Origin: Paenibacillus hunanensis
Lineage (GTDB): Bacteria > Bacillota > Bacilli > Paenibacillales > Paenibacillaceae
Reading direction: 5' to 3'
Length of the DNA: 64,000 bases
Assembly (NCBI RefSeq): GCF_014645615.1
Contig: NZ_BMMB01000009.1
Coordinates: 1-64,000, forward strand
Made by a program: the position numbers and the translations under genes
The notes under the pieces: generated by a model
Seen by the model: only the letters and a program-made list of their open reading frames with translations
Told to the model about the DNA's origin: nothing
Databases searched by the model: none
In this document: positions 35,009-42,943 of the stretch, one piece after another
Numbering within the stretch: position 1 is the first letter of the stretch
Layout: every line of letters begins with the position of its first letter

Positions 35009-35071
35009 CGTCTCACCCTTTCTACGGTCTACCTCTTGTGTAACACTTGCCAGCCTGTCTACAAAATCAAC

Positions 35072-35596
35072 TTAACGCGAAGGAGATTTACGCATTCTTT
35101 GCCAGATGTTGGCGGCGATATCAACCACATTCATCCATGCACCTTGCTTGCCGCCATATGTAGCAGCGTACGATTGTAATGTACGATCTTCCGGTGTGGA
35201 AGCTTTGACCATACCATGTGGATTCTCAGCAGACTCGTGATGGCTACCAGTGGACTTCATACGCTCGAATACCGCGCCCGTCACTTCTTTTGTCTTGAAT
35301 GTCAGTTCCTTCACAACCTCGGTTACTTCACTCAGCACAATACCCAGATTATTTACAGAATCAACGACCGGATCAACCTGCTTCAGCTTGTGATCGACGT
35401 TGGCGGTAATATCGTTGACGGTACGAATCGTCTGCTTGACCTCATAAGTCAGCTCTTCCATCGTCTTCTGAACATCTTTCAATGTGGCGGATACATTATC
35501 CAGCGAATCTTTAGCTGCGAGTAAAACTTTGACTAGAAATACAACAAGTACGGCGAATGCGATCGCGATAACCGCGATACTGATATCGATGATCAT
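35072..35596 (-). CDS. DUF948 (YtxG-like) membrane protein
   Basis: A 174-residue protein with one N-terminal membrane helix (about 4-27) and a long coiled-coil-like region (about 28-120) with heptad spacing of hydrophobic residues. This fits DUF948/YtxG, a general-stress family of unknown biochemical role. ATG at 35596 follows AAGGAGAGG. A SigB-type promoter lies about 80 bp upstream and is back to back with that of the DUF1328 gene. Confidence 0.85.
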   Translation of the reverse strand: MIIDISIAVIAIAFAVLVVFLVKVLLAAKDSLDNVSATLKDVQKTMEELTYEVKQTIRTVNDITANVDHKLKQVDPVVDSVNNLGIVLSEVTEVVKELTFKTKEVTGAVFERMKSTGSHHESAENPHGMVKASTPEDRTLQSYAATYGGKQGAWMNVVDIAANIWQRMRKSPSR

Positions 35597-35676
35597 AGAT
35601 AGGTCCTCTCCTTCGTCACGATAGAAATTTGGGATGTCCTCCGAGGTAAATCCTCATGTATGGATGTTACTCATAA

Positions 35677-35702
35677 CTACCCGCCAGCCTATACCACGAA
35701 AC
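35677..35702 (-). promoter_or_regulatory. SigB-type promoter of the DUF948 gene
   Basis: Minus strand: GTTTCG at 35702-35697, 14-bp spacer, GGGTAG at 35682-35677. Confidence 0.72.
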
Positions 35703-35737
35703 AAAAAGTACAAGCTTGCCGACTTGTCAAAGCGCTT

Positions 35738-35762
35738 GTTTCAAACGGAAAAACACGGGTTA
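35738..35762 (+). promoter_or_regulatory. SigB-type promoter of the DUF1328 gene
   Basis: Plus strand: GTTTCA at 35738-35743, 13-bp spacer, GGGTTA at 35757-35762. It lies 42 bp before the start codon and diverges from the DUF948 promoter with 35 bp between them. Confidence 0.82.
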
Positions 35763-35803
35763 ACCATTCACTACCGACACTTCACGAAAGAAGGTGAGCA
35801 TCC

Positions 35804-35968
35804 ATGCTGAAATGGTCCGTTATTTTTCTAGTCATCGCAATCGTAGCCGGAATCTTTGGCTTCTTTGGCCTGGTGGAGGCAGCGGCAACTATCGCTAAAG
35901 TTCTGTTCTTCCTGTTCCTGATTCTGTTTGTGGTGAGTCTGTTGACCGGACGTCGAAAGACGTATTAG
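35804..35968 (+). CDS. DUF1328 small membrane protein
   Basis: A 54-residue protein (starts MLKWSVIFLVIAIVAGIFGF, ends LLTGRRKTY) with two membrane helices, matching the DUF1328/YtjA family over its full length. The function is unknown. ATG at 35804 follows GAAAGAAGGTGAG. It has its own SigB-type promoter and is closed by a terminator at 36032-36086. It is the only plus-strand gene in the stress island. Confidence 0.85.
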   Translation: MLKWSVIFLVIAIVAGIFGFFGLVEAAATIAKVLFFLFLILFVVSLLTGRRKTY

Positions 35969-36031
35969 CAGGTAGCCCAACATACGAGTAGATTGCCAAC
36001 GGCAGACTATTCCGATTATACGCGATAACGT

Positions 36032-36086
36032 AAAAAAAGCGAAAAAAGCATGATGATCCTGCAAAGGGTCATGGTGCTTTTTTCGC
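36032..36086. terminator. Bidirectional terminator
   Basis: A 12-bp outer stem (GCGAAAAAAGCA/TGCTTTTTTCGC) encloses a further ATGATCC/GGGTCAT stem. T or A runs occur on both sides. It serves the convergent DUF1328 gene (plus) and the 36093-36785 gene (minus). Confidence 0.85.
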
Positions 36087-36092
36087 GTGGTG

Positions 36093-36785
36093 TTATCTCC
36101 ATAATAAACGAGGGATTCTCCATAAATCCAGCTCAAATGTTAACGTAAGCTGATCTTTGCCAAAGGTCAGCTCCTTCACTTTGGCTACAGCAGGAATATA
36201 CTTGGTTAGTGAAATACGAATCGGCTCTAGCTGCGGCCAATCGAATGCGCCATGCTTCACGATCGTATGTCGATGTGTGAGTACCAGCTCATTGCCTTCA
36301 CGTACAGCATCAAAATCGAGCAAGCCGCCAAATGGAATCCCCCATAGGCTCCCTCTTACATCCGCCTGCACCACCGAGCCCTGCCAGCTAAACTCCGCTC
36401 CAGTCACCTTAATCCCCGGAGGAAAATGCTCTGCCCGATCCAGCAGCTCCTGCGTTGCCACATCGTTAAACTCCGCTGGTGTGAGTGTGGTTTCGAGCTT
36501 GCGCTGCTGAACCATCTGGATAATTTTCGCCTTGAGATCAATATCATTGTGCGTTAGACCTGGACTGCGTTCCGGTGCAATCATCCAGGCGAGCCAGCAT
36601 ACCGCTGCCGCCACCAGCAACGCAAGCACCAGCAGGCTGCCAAGCAATCGACGCCATAGCCTTCTACGCGGTGAATGCGATGACTTAGGTGTATTCTCTG
36701 GTGAAAAAGGCTCCTGCTTCGCTCTCGCTTCCTTATCCGGTTGGTGATGCTGATCTCCTGATTGCGTCAACGAAACGGCCTCCAT
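36093..36785 (-). CDS. Single-pass membrane protein, YpmS-like
   Basis: A 230-residue protein. A charged cytoplasmic N-terminus (about 1-45) and one membrane helix (about 47-70) precede an extracellular domain of alternating strands (GIKVTGAEFSWQGSVVQADV, then GLLDFDAV, then LTLTFELD). The layout resembles B. subtilis YpmS (DUF2140), a guess from topology only. The function is unknown. ATG at 36785 has no obvious ribosome binding site. It starts 34 bp after the CDF transporter gene, and both are on the same strand. Confidence 0.6.
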   Translation of the reverse strand: MEAVSLTQSGDQHHQPDKEARAKQEPFSPENTPKSSHSPRRRLWRRLLGSLLVLALLVAAAVCWLAWMIAPERSPGLTHNDIDLKAKIIQMVQQRKLETTLTPAEFNDVATQELLDRAEHFPPGIKVTGAEFSWQGSVVQADVRGSLWGIPFGGLLDFDAVREGNELVLTHRHTIVKHGAFDWPQLEPIRISLTKYIPAVAKVKELTFGKDQLTLTFELDLWRIPRLLWR

Positions 36786-36819
36786 TTCTGTGCAGAGACG
36801 CCGTGAACTCAGCGTGAAT

Positions 36820-37692
36820 TCAGGTTTCCTTCGGCTCTACATGCACATGTACATAATGAATATTATGCACTTTGGCCATCGTATCTTCAACCCGATCGGT
36901 AATATCATGGCTGTCGCTCACCGACATATCCGCTGCTACCTCGATAATGACATCAACCAGAATCTGGCTACCATTGACCCGTGCCTTGATATCCTTGATC
37001 GACTCTACACCTGGAATCGAAGCGATTGTTTCTCTCAGCTCCGGTAGCTCCTTTTCATCAAAGCCATCGGTTAGACGGTGCATGGATTCTTGTAAAATAT
37101 CCCATGCCGTTTTGCAAATGAGCAGGCCAACGACCAGTGCAGCAGCGACATCCAGCCACGGCATACCGAACTGGGAGCCGATAATGCCAACCGCTGCGCC
37201 AATGCTAACCATGGCGTCCGATAGATTATCCTTAGCTGCCGCCAATAATGCCTGACTATTCGTACGGCGAGCGAGTGCCAGATTATAGCGATATACACCA
37301 TACATAATCGCCGCACAAAAGATTGCCACTGCTGCCAGCCACGGCTCGGGTGCTTGCTCATGCCCTCGGAACAGGGAACCGACCGCATCAATCAACACCT
37401 GAATGCCCACCATCGCCATAATCAACGAGGCGATAAGAGCCGCCACCGTCTCTGCACGAAAATGACCGTACGCATGATCCGAATCTGGCGGCTTGCGAGC
37501 AATCCGCAAGCCGATCAGTACAGCAATCGAAGCGACAATATCGGTCAGATTATTCATACCGTCTGCGCGCAATGCGCTGGACAGGAATACGTAGCCAAGA
37601 ATGAGCTTGAATGCAGACAGTACCAGATACGATACAATACTGAGCCATGCCCCACGCTCGCCCTCTTTTAAATTCTGATACACATCCACCAT
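36820..37692 (-). CDS. Cation diffusion facilitator family transporter
   Basis: About 290 residues. Six membrane helices are followed by a cytoplasmic ferredoxin-like domain. The metal site motifs SALRADGMNNLTDI (helix 2) and AAKDNLSDAMVS (helix 5), together with DSDHAYGHFRAET, identify a CDF antiporter that exports Zn2+, Mn2+, Fe2+ or similar ions for protons. The Asn/Asp pattern of helix 2 cannot fix the metal. Start 37692 (MVDVYQN) follows AGGAGG. Confidence 0.9.
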   Translation of the reverse strand: MVDVYQNLKEGERGAWLSIVSYLVLSAFKLILGYVFLSSALRADGMNNLTDIVASIAVLIGLRIARKPPDSDHAYGHFRAETVAALIASLIMAMVGIQVLIDAVGSLFRGHEQAPEPWLAAVAIFCAAIMYGVYRYNLALARRTNSQALLAAAKDNLSDAMVSIGAAVGIIGSQFGMPWLDVAAALVVGLLICKTAWDILQESMHRLTDGFDEKELPELRETIASIPGVESIKDIKARVNGSQILVDVIIEVAADMSVSDSHDITDRVEDTMAKVHNIHYVHVHVEPKET

Positions 37693-38020
37693 TTCACTTG
37701 ATCCTCCTACACTCGGCAGCAAGCTTACATCCTCACTCCCGATTTCATTTGTTCATCTTAACAAATGAAATTATTGTGGGTCTAGAGAAACGTTGTAGGG
37801 GTGGGCAAACCTTTTAGCCTATTGTAAATGTTGTAGTGTCGGGCAAATCATGTGGTGGGGGTGAAAATCTGTAACGGGGTGTAAACAGTTTTGCATTGGG
37901 GAAAGATGGAGATATCGAATGATTTTGTTCAATATAGTGAACGGGGATGGGGATTTTAAGATGTTTTTGGTGTTCTTTTGAAGTGTAGATCGGTGAAAGT
38001 TAGCTGAGTGATTGGGCATC
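37693..38020. other. Intergenic region before repeat copy 5
   Basis: No credible gene. A short inverted repeat (ATTTCATTTGTT...AACAAATGAAAT) at about 37741-37772 lies upstream of the CDF gene and could be an operator. Confidence 0.45.
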
Positions 38021-38150
38021 AACCACTGCGGGAAGGAATAAGGGGACGGACTCGGGTGGAGCCGCGGGAATCTTTTGGATGAGGAAGAAATGAAGATTCC
38101 CGCCCCTCCAAAGTCGTCCTTACCCCTTATTTCCTTCCCTCCGTTCTGTA
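38021..38150 (-). repeat. Dispersed hairpin repeat, copy 5 (loop type A)
   Basis: About 130 bp, nearly identical to copies 2 and 3 in the inner arms and in the TTTGGATGAGGA loop. It lies between the ABC-F gene (ends 38648) and the CDF gene, both on the minus strand. Confidence 0.93.
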
Positions 38151-38299
38151 CTCTCCTCAACATTAGTTTTTTTTTGAAGATCAATACCAAAACATTACTA
38201 GTAAAATAGAGAATGATCGTTCAATAAGGATTCTATACGTTTAGACTTGATGAACATAACTCAGGGGGGGTTAGGCAAAACATTTTACTGCTTGTCATC

Positions 38300-38372
38300 T
38301 GGGAATTTTTATTTATGTCTACTTCAAACGACTCCTTAGGCTCCATCCGAGTCTATCTCTTTCCTACGTCTT
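38300..38372 (+). repeat. Decayed partial copy of the hairpin repeat
   Basis: GGGAAT, then CTAC and ACTCCTTA of the type B loop, then GGCTCCATCCGAGTC and a degraded TCTTTCCT end. Together they align with one inner arm, the loop and one outer arm of copies 4 and 6. The second inner arm is missing. It lies about 150 bp from copy 5. Confidence 0.6.
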
Positions 38373-38548
38373 TCTTCTTCCTTCTTTCTTCCTTTAGTGG
38401 TGTATGTGCTAGCAAAACATCTTTCGTACATGTTCTAAATTTAGAAGATACGATATATCTTACATAAATTAAAAGGTATATCTGAGTGTTGAGCAAAACG
38501 GATTCTCACCCGGGAGGAGCAAAGGCAGTAGCAGTAAATGAAGATCGC

Positions 38549-38598
38549 AAAAAGCCTGAGCGATCGGGGATATTTTCATATCCCTGAACGTTCAGGCT
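38549..38598 (-). terminator. Terminator of the ABC-F gene
   Basis: Minus strand: outer stem AGCCTGAACG against CGCTCAGGCT with one mismatch, enclosing a second stem (GGGATAT/ATATCCC), followed by TTTTTGC. It is about 50 bp after the stop codon. Confidence 0.8.
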
Positions 38599-38647
38599 GA
38601 GTATTACGTTATGAAAATCGGATTATGCGGATGAAAAAGGTATCGGC

Positions 38648-40273
38648 TTATACTTCAACCGGATACATTTTTTCGCGCATTTCTTGAATTTCTTTGCTTT
38701 CCAGATATTCATCATAGCTCATCATGCGATCGATGATGCCGTTAGGCGTGATCTCGATGATGCGGTTCGCAATTGTTTGTACGAACTGATGGTCATGAGA
38801 CGTGAACAGAATGGTTCCGTCAAAGTCGATCAGACCGTTATTGAGTGCAGTAATCGATTCAAGATCCAAGTGATTCGTTGGCTCGTCCAGCAGCAGAACG
38901 TTACCGCCCATCAGCATCATACGGGACAGCATGCAGCGAACCTTCTCGCCCCCGGACAGTACGCTTGCTTTTTTCAAAGCTTCGTCACCGGAGAACAGCA
39001 TACGACCGAGGAATCCGCGCAGGAACGATTCATCCGGGTCTTTGGAGTATTCGCGCAGCCAGTCTACCAGCGTCACGTCTACACCGTCAAAGTAAGCGGA
39101 GTTGTCGTTCGGGAAGTATGCTTGAGATGTAGTTACACCCCATTGATATGTTCCTGCATCTGGCTCTACCTCGCCCATGAGGATTTGGAACAGCGTTGTT
39201 TTCACATTGCCGTTTGGACCAACTAATGCGATTTTGTCGCCTTTGTTTACGGTCAGAGTCAGGTTGTCGATGACTTTTTCGCCATCTACTGTTTTTGTCA
39301 GACCGTCGATCAGCAGCAATTGCTTACCTGCTTCGCGCTCACCTTTGAAGTTAATGAACGGATATTTACGATTAGATGGACGAATGTCATCCAGCGTAAT
39401 TTTATCGAGCATTTTCTTACGGGAGGTTGCTTGCTTGGACTTGGATTTGTTGGCACTAAAGCGTTGGATAAACGCCTGTAGTTCCTTCACCTTGTCTTCT
39501 TTTTTCTTATTTTGCTCACGGCTCAGTTGCAGCGCAAGCTGACTGGACTCGTACCAGAAGTCATAGTTACCTACGTACATCTGGATTTTACCAAAGTCGA
39601 TATCCGCGATATGCGTACAAACCGTGTTCAGGAAGTGACGGTCGTGACTGACTACGATAACAGTGCCGTCATACGATGCGAGGAAGTTTTCCAGCCAGTG
39701 AATGGACTCGATGTCCAAGTGGTTGGTAGGCTCATCCAGCAGCAGGATGTTCGGGTTACCGAACAATGCTTGTGCTAGCAGGACGCGTACTTTCTCGTTG
39801 CCGTTCAATTCCTTCATCATTTTGTATTGCATTTCATTGTCGATACCGAGACCGTTCAGCATCTCAGCGGCTTCCGCTTCGGCTTCCCAGCCGTTCATTT
39901 CAGCGAATTCTGCTTCCAGCTCGCCGGCACGCATGCCATCTTCATCACTGAAGTTTTCTTTTGCGTACAGTGCATCTTTTTCTTTCATAATATCGTACAG
40001 ACGCTTGTGACCCATAATTACAGTCTCCAGCACCTGAAACTCATCATATTCCGATTGGTTCTGTTTCAGAATCGCCATACGCTCGCCTGGAGTGATATGC
40101 ACATCGCCTTCGTTCGGCTCCACTTCGCCAGACAGAATTTTCAGAAATGTCGATTTACCAGCACCATTCGCGCCGATCAGACCGTAACAGTTACCTGGTG
40201 TGAATTTAATATTTACATCTTCAAAAAGGGCGCGCTTACCATAACGCAGCGTGACACCTGAAGTACTAATCAT
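38648..40273 (-). CDS. ABC-F family ATPase (YkpA/YbiT type)
   Basis: A 541-residue soluble tandem ATPase without membrane domains. ABC1 has Walker A GANGAGKST and Walker B NILLLDEPTNHLD; the linker (about 240-310) is rich in Lys/Gln. ABC2 has signature LSGGEKVR and Walker B NVLLLDEPTNHLD. ABC-F proteins act on the ribosome, in translation control or in antibiotic protection; length and linker fit the housekeeping YkpA/YbiT group. The second Walker A reads GPNGNVKTT, lacking the usual Gly before Lys, and the first signature is LNGNEKVR. ATP use by the two sites is therefore likely unequal. Confidence 0.9.
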   Translation of the reverse strand: MISTSGVTLRYGKRALFEDVNIKFTPGNCYGLIGANGAGKSTFLKILSGEVEPNEGDVHITPGERMAILKQNQSEYDEFQVLETVIMGHKRLYDIMKEKDALYAKENFSDEDGMRAGELEAEFAEMNGWEAEAEAAEMLNGLGIDNEMQYKMMKELNGNEKVRVLLAQALFGNPNILLLDEPTNHLDIESIHWLENFLASYDGTVIVVSHDRHFLNTVCTHIADIDFGKIQMYVGNYDFWYESSQLALQLSREQNKKKEDKVKELQAFIQRFSANKSKSKQATSRKKMLDKITLDDIRPSNRKYPFINFKGEREAGKQLLLIDGLTKTVDGEKVIDNLTLTVNKGDKIALVGPNGNVKTTLFQILMGEVEPDAGTYQWGVTTSQAYFPNDNSAYFDGVDVTLVDWLREYSKDPDESFLRGFLGRMLFSGDEALKKASVLSGGEKVRCMLSRMMLMGGNVLLLDEPTNHLDLESITALNNGLIDFDGTILFTSHDHQFVQTIANRIIEITPNGIIDRMMSYDEYLESKEIQEMREKMYPVEV

Positions 40274-40485
40274 GTATTCAACCCATCCTTATCCTTAGTA
40301 AAATATAGTAATGAAGCTTTCCAATCTCATAAAAAAAAGACAGTATTCGTTCGTATGAAACGACTGTTGGCAATAGTATACCACACTAATAGAGGTAATC
40401 GTAGGCGTGACTTGAGGTTTGTGATTAAATTTTAAAATTATATATAGATAAATCGCATACTTTCTATATTGTATTTTCATACAAC
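40274..40485. other. Intergenic region upstream of the ABC-F gene
   Basis: Very AT-rich leader region. No further gene or clear promoter could be assigned. Confidence 0.35.
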
Positions 40486-40522
40486 AAAAAACACATCAAT
40501 TATAATTCATGATGTGCTTTTT
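40486..40522 (-). terminator. Terminator of the 31-residue peptide gene
   Basis: Minus strand: GCACATCA, 11-nt loop, TGATGTGT, then TTTTTTG. It begins 17 bp after the stop codon of the small gene. Confidence 0.8.
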
Positions 40523-40539
40523 GATATCATTTGTTTCGT

Positions 40540-40635
40540 TTATGTACTAGATGAACCTGTAACAAAAAAGTACATTACAATCATGATCAACATAATACCT
40601 ACAACTAACAAGCTTAGGTTTTTAGCTTTCATCAT
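40540..40635 (-). CDS. Small hydrophobic membrane peptide (31 aa)
   Basis: An open frame of 31 codons: MMKAKN, then a continuous hydrophobic segment of about 20 residues (LSLLVVGIMLIMIVMYFFV), then TGSSST. Either of two adjacent ATG codons (40635 or 40632) could be used, with AAAGGTGG just upstream. A good terminator follows. This looks like a genuine single-pass membrane peptide. I do not recognise the family and assign no function. An inverted repeat at 40667-40693 lies just upstream. Confidence 0.65.
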   Translation of the reverse strand: MMKAKNLSLLVVGIMLIMIVMYFFVTGSSST

Positions 40636-40666
40636 TTACCACCTTTGTTGATTTTCAAAGCATTTT

Positions 40667-40693
40667 TTACCATTTAGACACCATTTATGGTAA
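40667..40693. promoter_or_regulatory. Inverted repeat upstream of the small peptide gene
   Basis: TTACCAT, 13 bases, ATGGTAA, a perfect 7-bp inverted repeat 31 bp before the start codon. It is placed like an operator in the promoter region. The regulator is unknown. Confidence 0.45.
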
Positions 40694-40710
40694 CAAAAAC
40701 TTGGAGCCCT

Positions 40711-40750
40711 GCCAATATTACAAAAACCATTATAGGAGGGCTCCTTTTAC
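40711..40750. terminator. Hairpin downstream of the MBL-fold hydrolase
   Basis: GGAGCCCT, a long loop, AGGGCTCC, followed by TTTTAC on the plus strand and, more weakly, AAGTTTTTG on the minus strand. It is 60 bp after the stop of the 40809-41918 gene. Confidence 0.55.
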
Positions 40751-40808
40751 TAATGACACGCAGATTCACTCTACATCAAAGAAGAAAATCGATACGATAT
40801 TTTACAGA

Positions 40809-41918
40809 TTACAACGCATCCGAACGACATGCCTCTGCGCGTTCTTCTGCCTCTTCATCCAATAGCCCGTGTACAATCAACGTCTCGCCATATCCGAGAA
40901 CACGGATGCGTTCTTTCACGATATGCAGGCGTTGGCGTTCAGTATCAAGGCGATCCAGTGCTTCGCGTGCAGTGTCGTCGGCGAGCTTGAAGGTGCCGTA
41001 GTGCATCGGCACCATGATTTCGGCGCAGATGTCGTTGAAGGCGCGCAGTGCTTCTTCGGGTGTGGTGTGCTGGGAGCTATTAAACCATTCCGGTTCATAG
41101 GCACCGATCGGTAATAACGCCACATCGATACGGTGACGACGACCGATTTCGGCGAAGCCAGGGAAGTAGCCGCTATCTCCGGCAAAATAAACGCTTGGTG
41201 GTACAGCACGCTGCTGATAGCCCATTTCCTTCCTTGTCACGTCTGCTGTAATTGTAGGATGAGGCTGGTGTATGGGGTCTTGAACCGTTACCCACGGGTT
41301 ATGCTGATCGTCTGGCATGATCGGATGATGTACCGGCTCTAACACATAGCCGCCCCAGTGGGACGTGTTGGTATCCAGTAAAGTACGGCGACTCCAGTGC
41401 TGCGTAGGAACAAAGGTAAGGTTCAGATCGCCGATCTTGAGCGTTTCCCACCAGTGCATTTCATGGCAACGCCCGAAGCCTTTGCGCTGCATTTTCCGTT
41501 TGAGGCCTGCGGGTACGATAATGGTGGTCGAGCTACGATACAGCTTGCGGATCGAGCTAATGTGCATATGATCGTAATGCGAGTGCGAGATAAGGATGAG
41601 ATCGATCGGTGGAATATCCTCGATTGGAATGCCTGGCTGTCCAATTCGGCGCTGAAAAGCTAGCCGCTGTGCCCATACCGGATCGGTCACGATATTCAAG
41701 CCTTCATATTGGATAAAAAAGGTGGAGTGTCCAATCCACGTGATGGAAGCGTCTTCACGATTATCGTGCAAATAATCCATCTCCGGCTGATGATTCGGCA
41801 CGAGATAGGAGCGGTCGCGTAGCGCTTTTTTGCGCCGATCGGCACGCCACTGCTTGAACTGCTTGAGAGTCTTGTCGATGCTAACATTGTCTACGTTGTG
41901 ATAACGAGGTTTTGGCAT
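40809..41918 (-). CDS. MBL-fold hydrolase, NAPE-PLD-like
   Basis: A 369-residue protein of the metallo-beta-lactamase superfamily. The sequences ITWIGHSTFFIQYEGLNIVTDPVW, LILISHSHYDHMH (HxHxDH) and FAGDSGYFPGF give the metal site and match the bacterial NAPE-PLD/UlaG-like group. The substrate is unknown; eukaryotic relatives cleave N-acyl phospholipids. No signal peptide is visible, so it is probably cytoplasmic or membrane-associated. ATG at 41918 follows GGGGAGG at a somewhat long distance. It is a single-gene unit. Confidence 0.85.
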   Translation of the reverse strand: MPKPRYHNVDNVSIDKTLKQFKQWRADRRKKALRDRSYLVPNHQPEMDYLHDNREDASITWIGHSTFFIQYEGLNIVTDPVWAQRLAFQRRIGQPGIPIEDIPPIDLILISHSHYDHMHISSIRKLYRSSTTIIVPAGLKRKMQRKGFGRCHEMHWWETLKIGDLNLTFVPTQHWSRRTLLDTNTSHWGGYVLEPVHHPIMPDDQHNPWVTVQDPIHQPHPTITADVTRKEMGYQQRAVPPSVYFAGDSGYFPGFAEIGRRHRIDVALLPIGAYEPEWFNSSQHTTPEEALRAFNDICAEIMVPMHYGTFKLADDTAREALDRLDTERQRLHIVKERIRVLGYGETLIVHGLLDEEAEERAEACRSDAL

Positions 41919-42057
41919 AACAACATATTCCTCCCCTGCTGCATGTAATGTAAGTCAACTGGATCGGTCTGCGGTAGGTTCACTCGGGTCTATTCACTGT
42001 ACCTAGAAACCGACCTGTACAGACCTGTACATGAGAAATCCTACTATATAATAGTGA

Positions 42058-42092
42058 ATGCCAGGGCTGTGTCATCCACAGTTCCCTGGCAT
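42058..42092 (-). terminator. Hairpin at the end of the minus-strand haem operon
   Basis: A perfect ATGCCAGGG/CCCTGGCAT stem with an inner CTGTG/CACAG stem. It lies 54 bp after the stop of the ATPase gene. The following minus-strand bases are AT-rich but not a T run, so it may stabilise the transcript end rather than terminate cleanly. Confidence 0.5.
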
Positions 42093-42145
42093 CGTTGGCA
42101 GGCGGGAGACACGGCTGGCGGTCTTTGTCGGTATATTACCCGGTT

Positions 42146-42943
42146 TCAGAGAGGCCGCAACACCGCCTGCATCGGTACAATATACAAGCCTGCCTCTGGA
42201 TCACGGCGAATAAGCACCTGCACATCGTACACTTCTTCAATTAGTTCCGACGTCAACACCTCTTGTGGATGACCGGAGGCTAGAATACGACCTTCCTTCA
42301 TCGCGATAATCACATCGCTATAACGAAGCGCCTGATTAATATCATGCAGCACCATAACAATCGTCAAGCCATATGCCTGATTAAGCCGCTGGATCAGCTC
42401 CATAATTTCTAGCTGGTAAAACATATCCAGATACGTAGTCGGCTCATCCAAAAATAAAATCGGTGTCCGCTGGGCAAGTGCCATCGCAATCCATACACGC
42501 TGCCGCTCGCCACCAGACAGCTGATCTAATGTGCGGAAACGGCGCTGCTCCAAATTCGTACATGCAATCGCCCATTCTACAGCCTCCTCGTCCTCCTGCT
42601 TGTTACTGGAAAACATCGTTTTGTGTGGCATCCTGCCAAAACGAATCAATCGCTCTACCGTTAGATCGTCCGGTGCTTCATTTTGCTGATGCACCACAGC
42701 CAGCCGCCGTGCTAGCTCCACAGGACGATAGCGCGCAATCGCCTTCCCATCTAGAATCACTTCGCCTTTTCTTGGCTTGCCATTACTGGACATCACATTG
42801 AGCAAGGTCGATTTGCCGCAGCCATTTGGCCCGATAATCGTCGTAATTTTCCCGTGCTGAATCGTCGTTTGCACATTATGGAGCCGATCCACATTGCCAT
42901 CATAGGAAAAGGTAATACCATTAACGTCCATGCAAGCGGTCAC
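42146..42943 (-). CDS. Haem/siderophore ABC transporter ATPase
   Basis: A 265-residue FecE/HmuV-type ATPase: Walker A GPNGCGKST, signature LSGGERQRV, Walker B ILFLDEPTTYLD, switch His in VLHDINQ. It energises the permease encoded just upstream, overlapping it by 23 bp. It is the last gene of the minus-strand haem operon, and a haem role is inferred from the NEAT and IsdE-like genes in front of it. Confidence 0.92.
   Translation of the reverse strand: MTACMDVNGITFSYDGNVDRLHNVQTTIQHGKITTIIGPNGCGKSTLLNVMSSNGKPRKGEVILDGKAIARYRPVELARRLAVVHQQNEAPDDLTVERLIRFGRMPHKTMFSSNKQEDEEAVEWAIACTNLEQRRFRTLDQLSGGERQRVWIAMALAQRTPILFLDEPTTYLDMFYQLEIMELIQRLNQAYGLTIVMVLHDINQALRYSDVIIAMKEGRILASGHPQEVLTSELIEEVYDVQVLIRRDPEAGLYIVPMQAVLRPL

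Noticed and set aside
37819..38190. Minus-strand open frame of about 123 codons
   Set aside because: It crosses repeat copy 5 and has no ribosome binding site.
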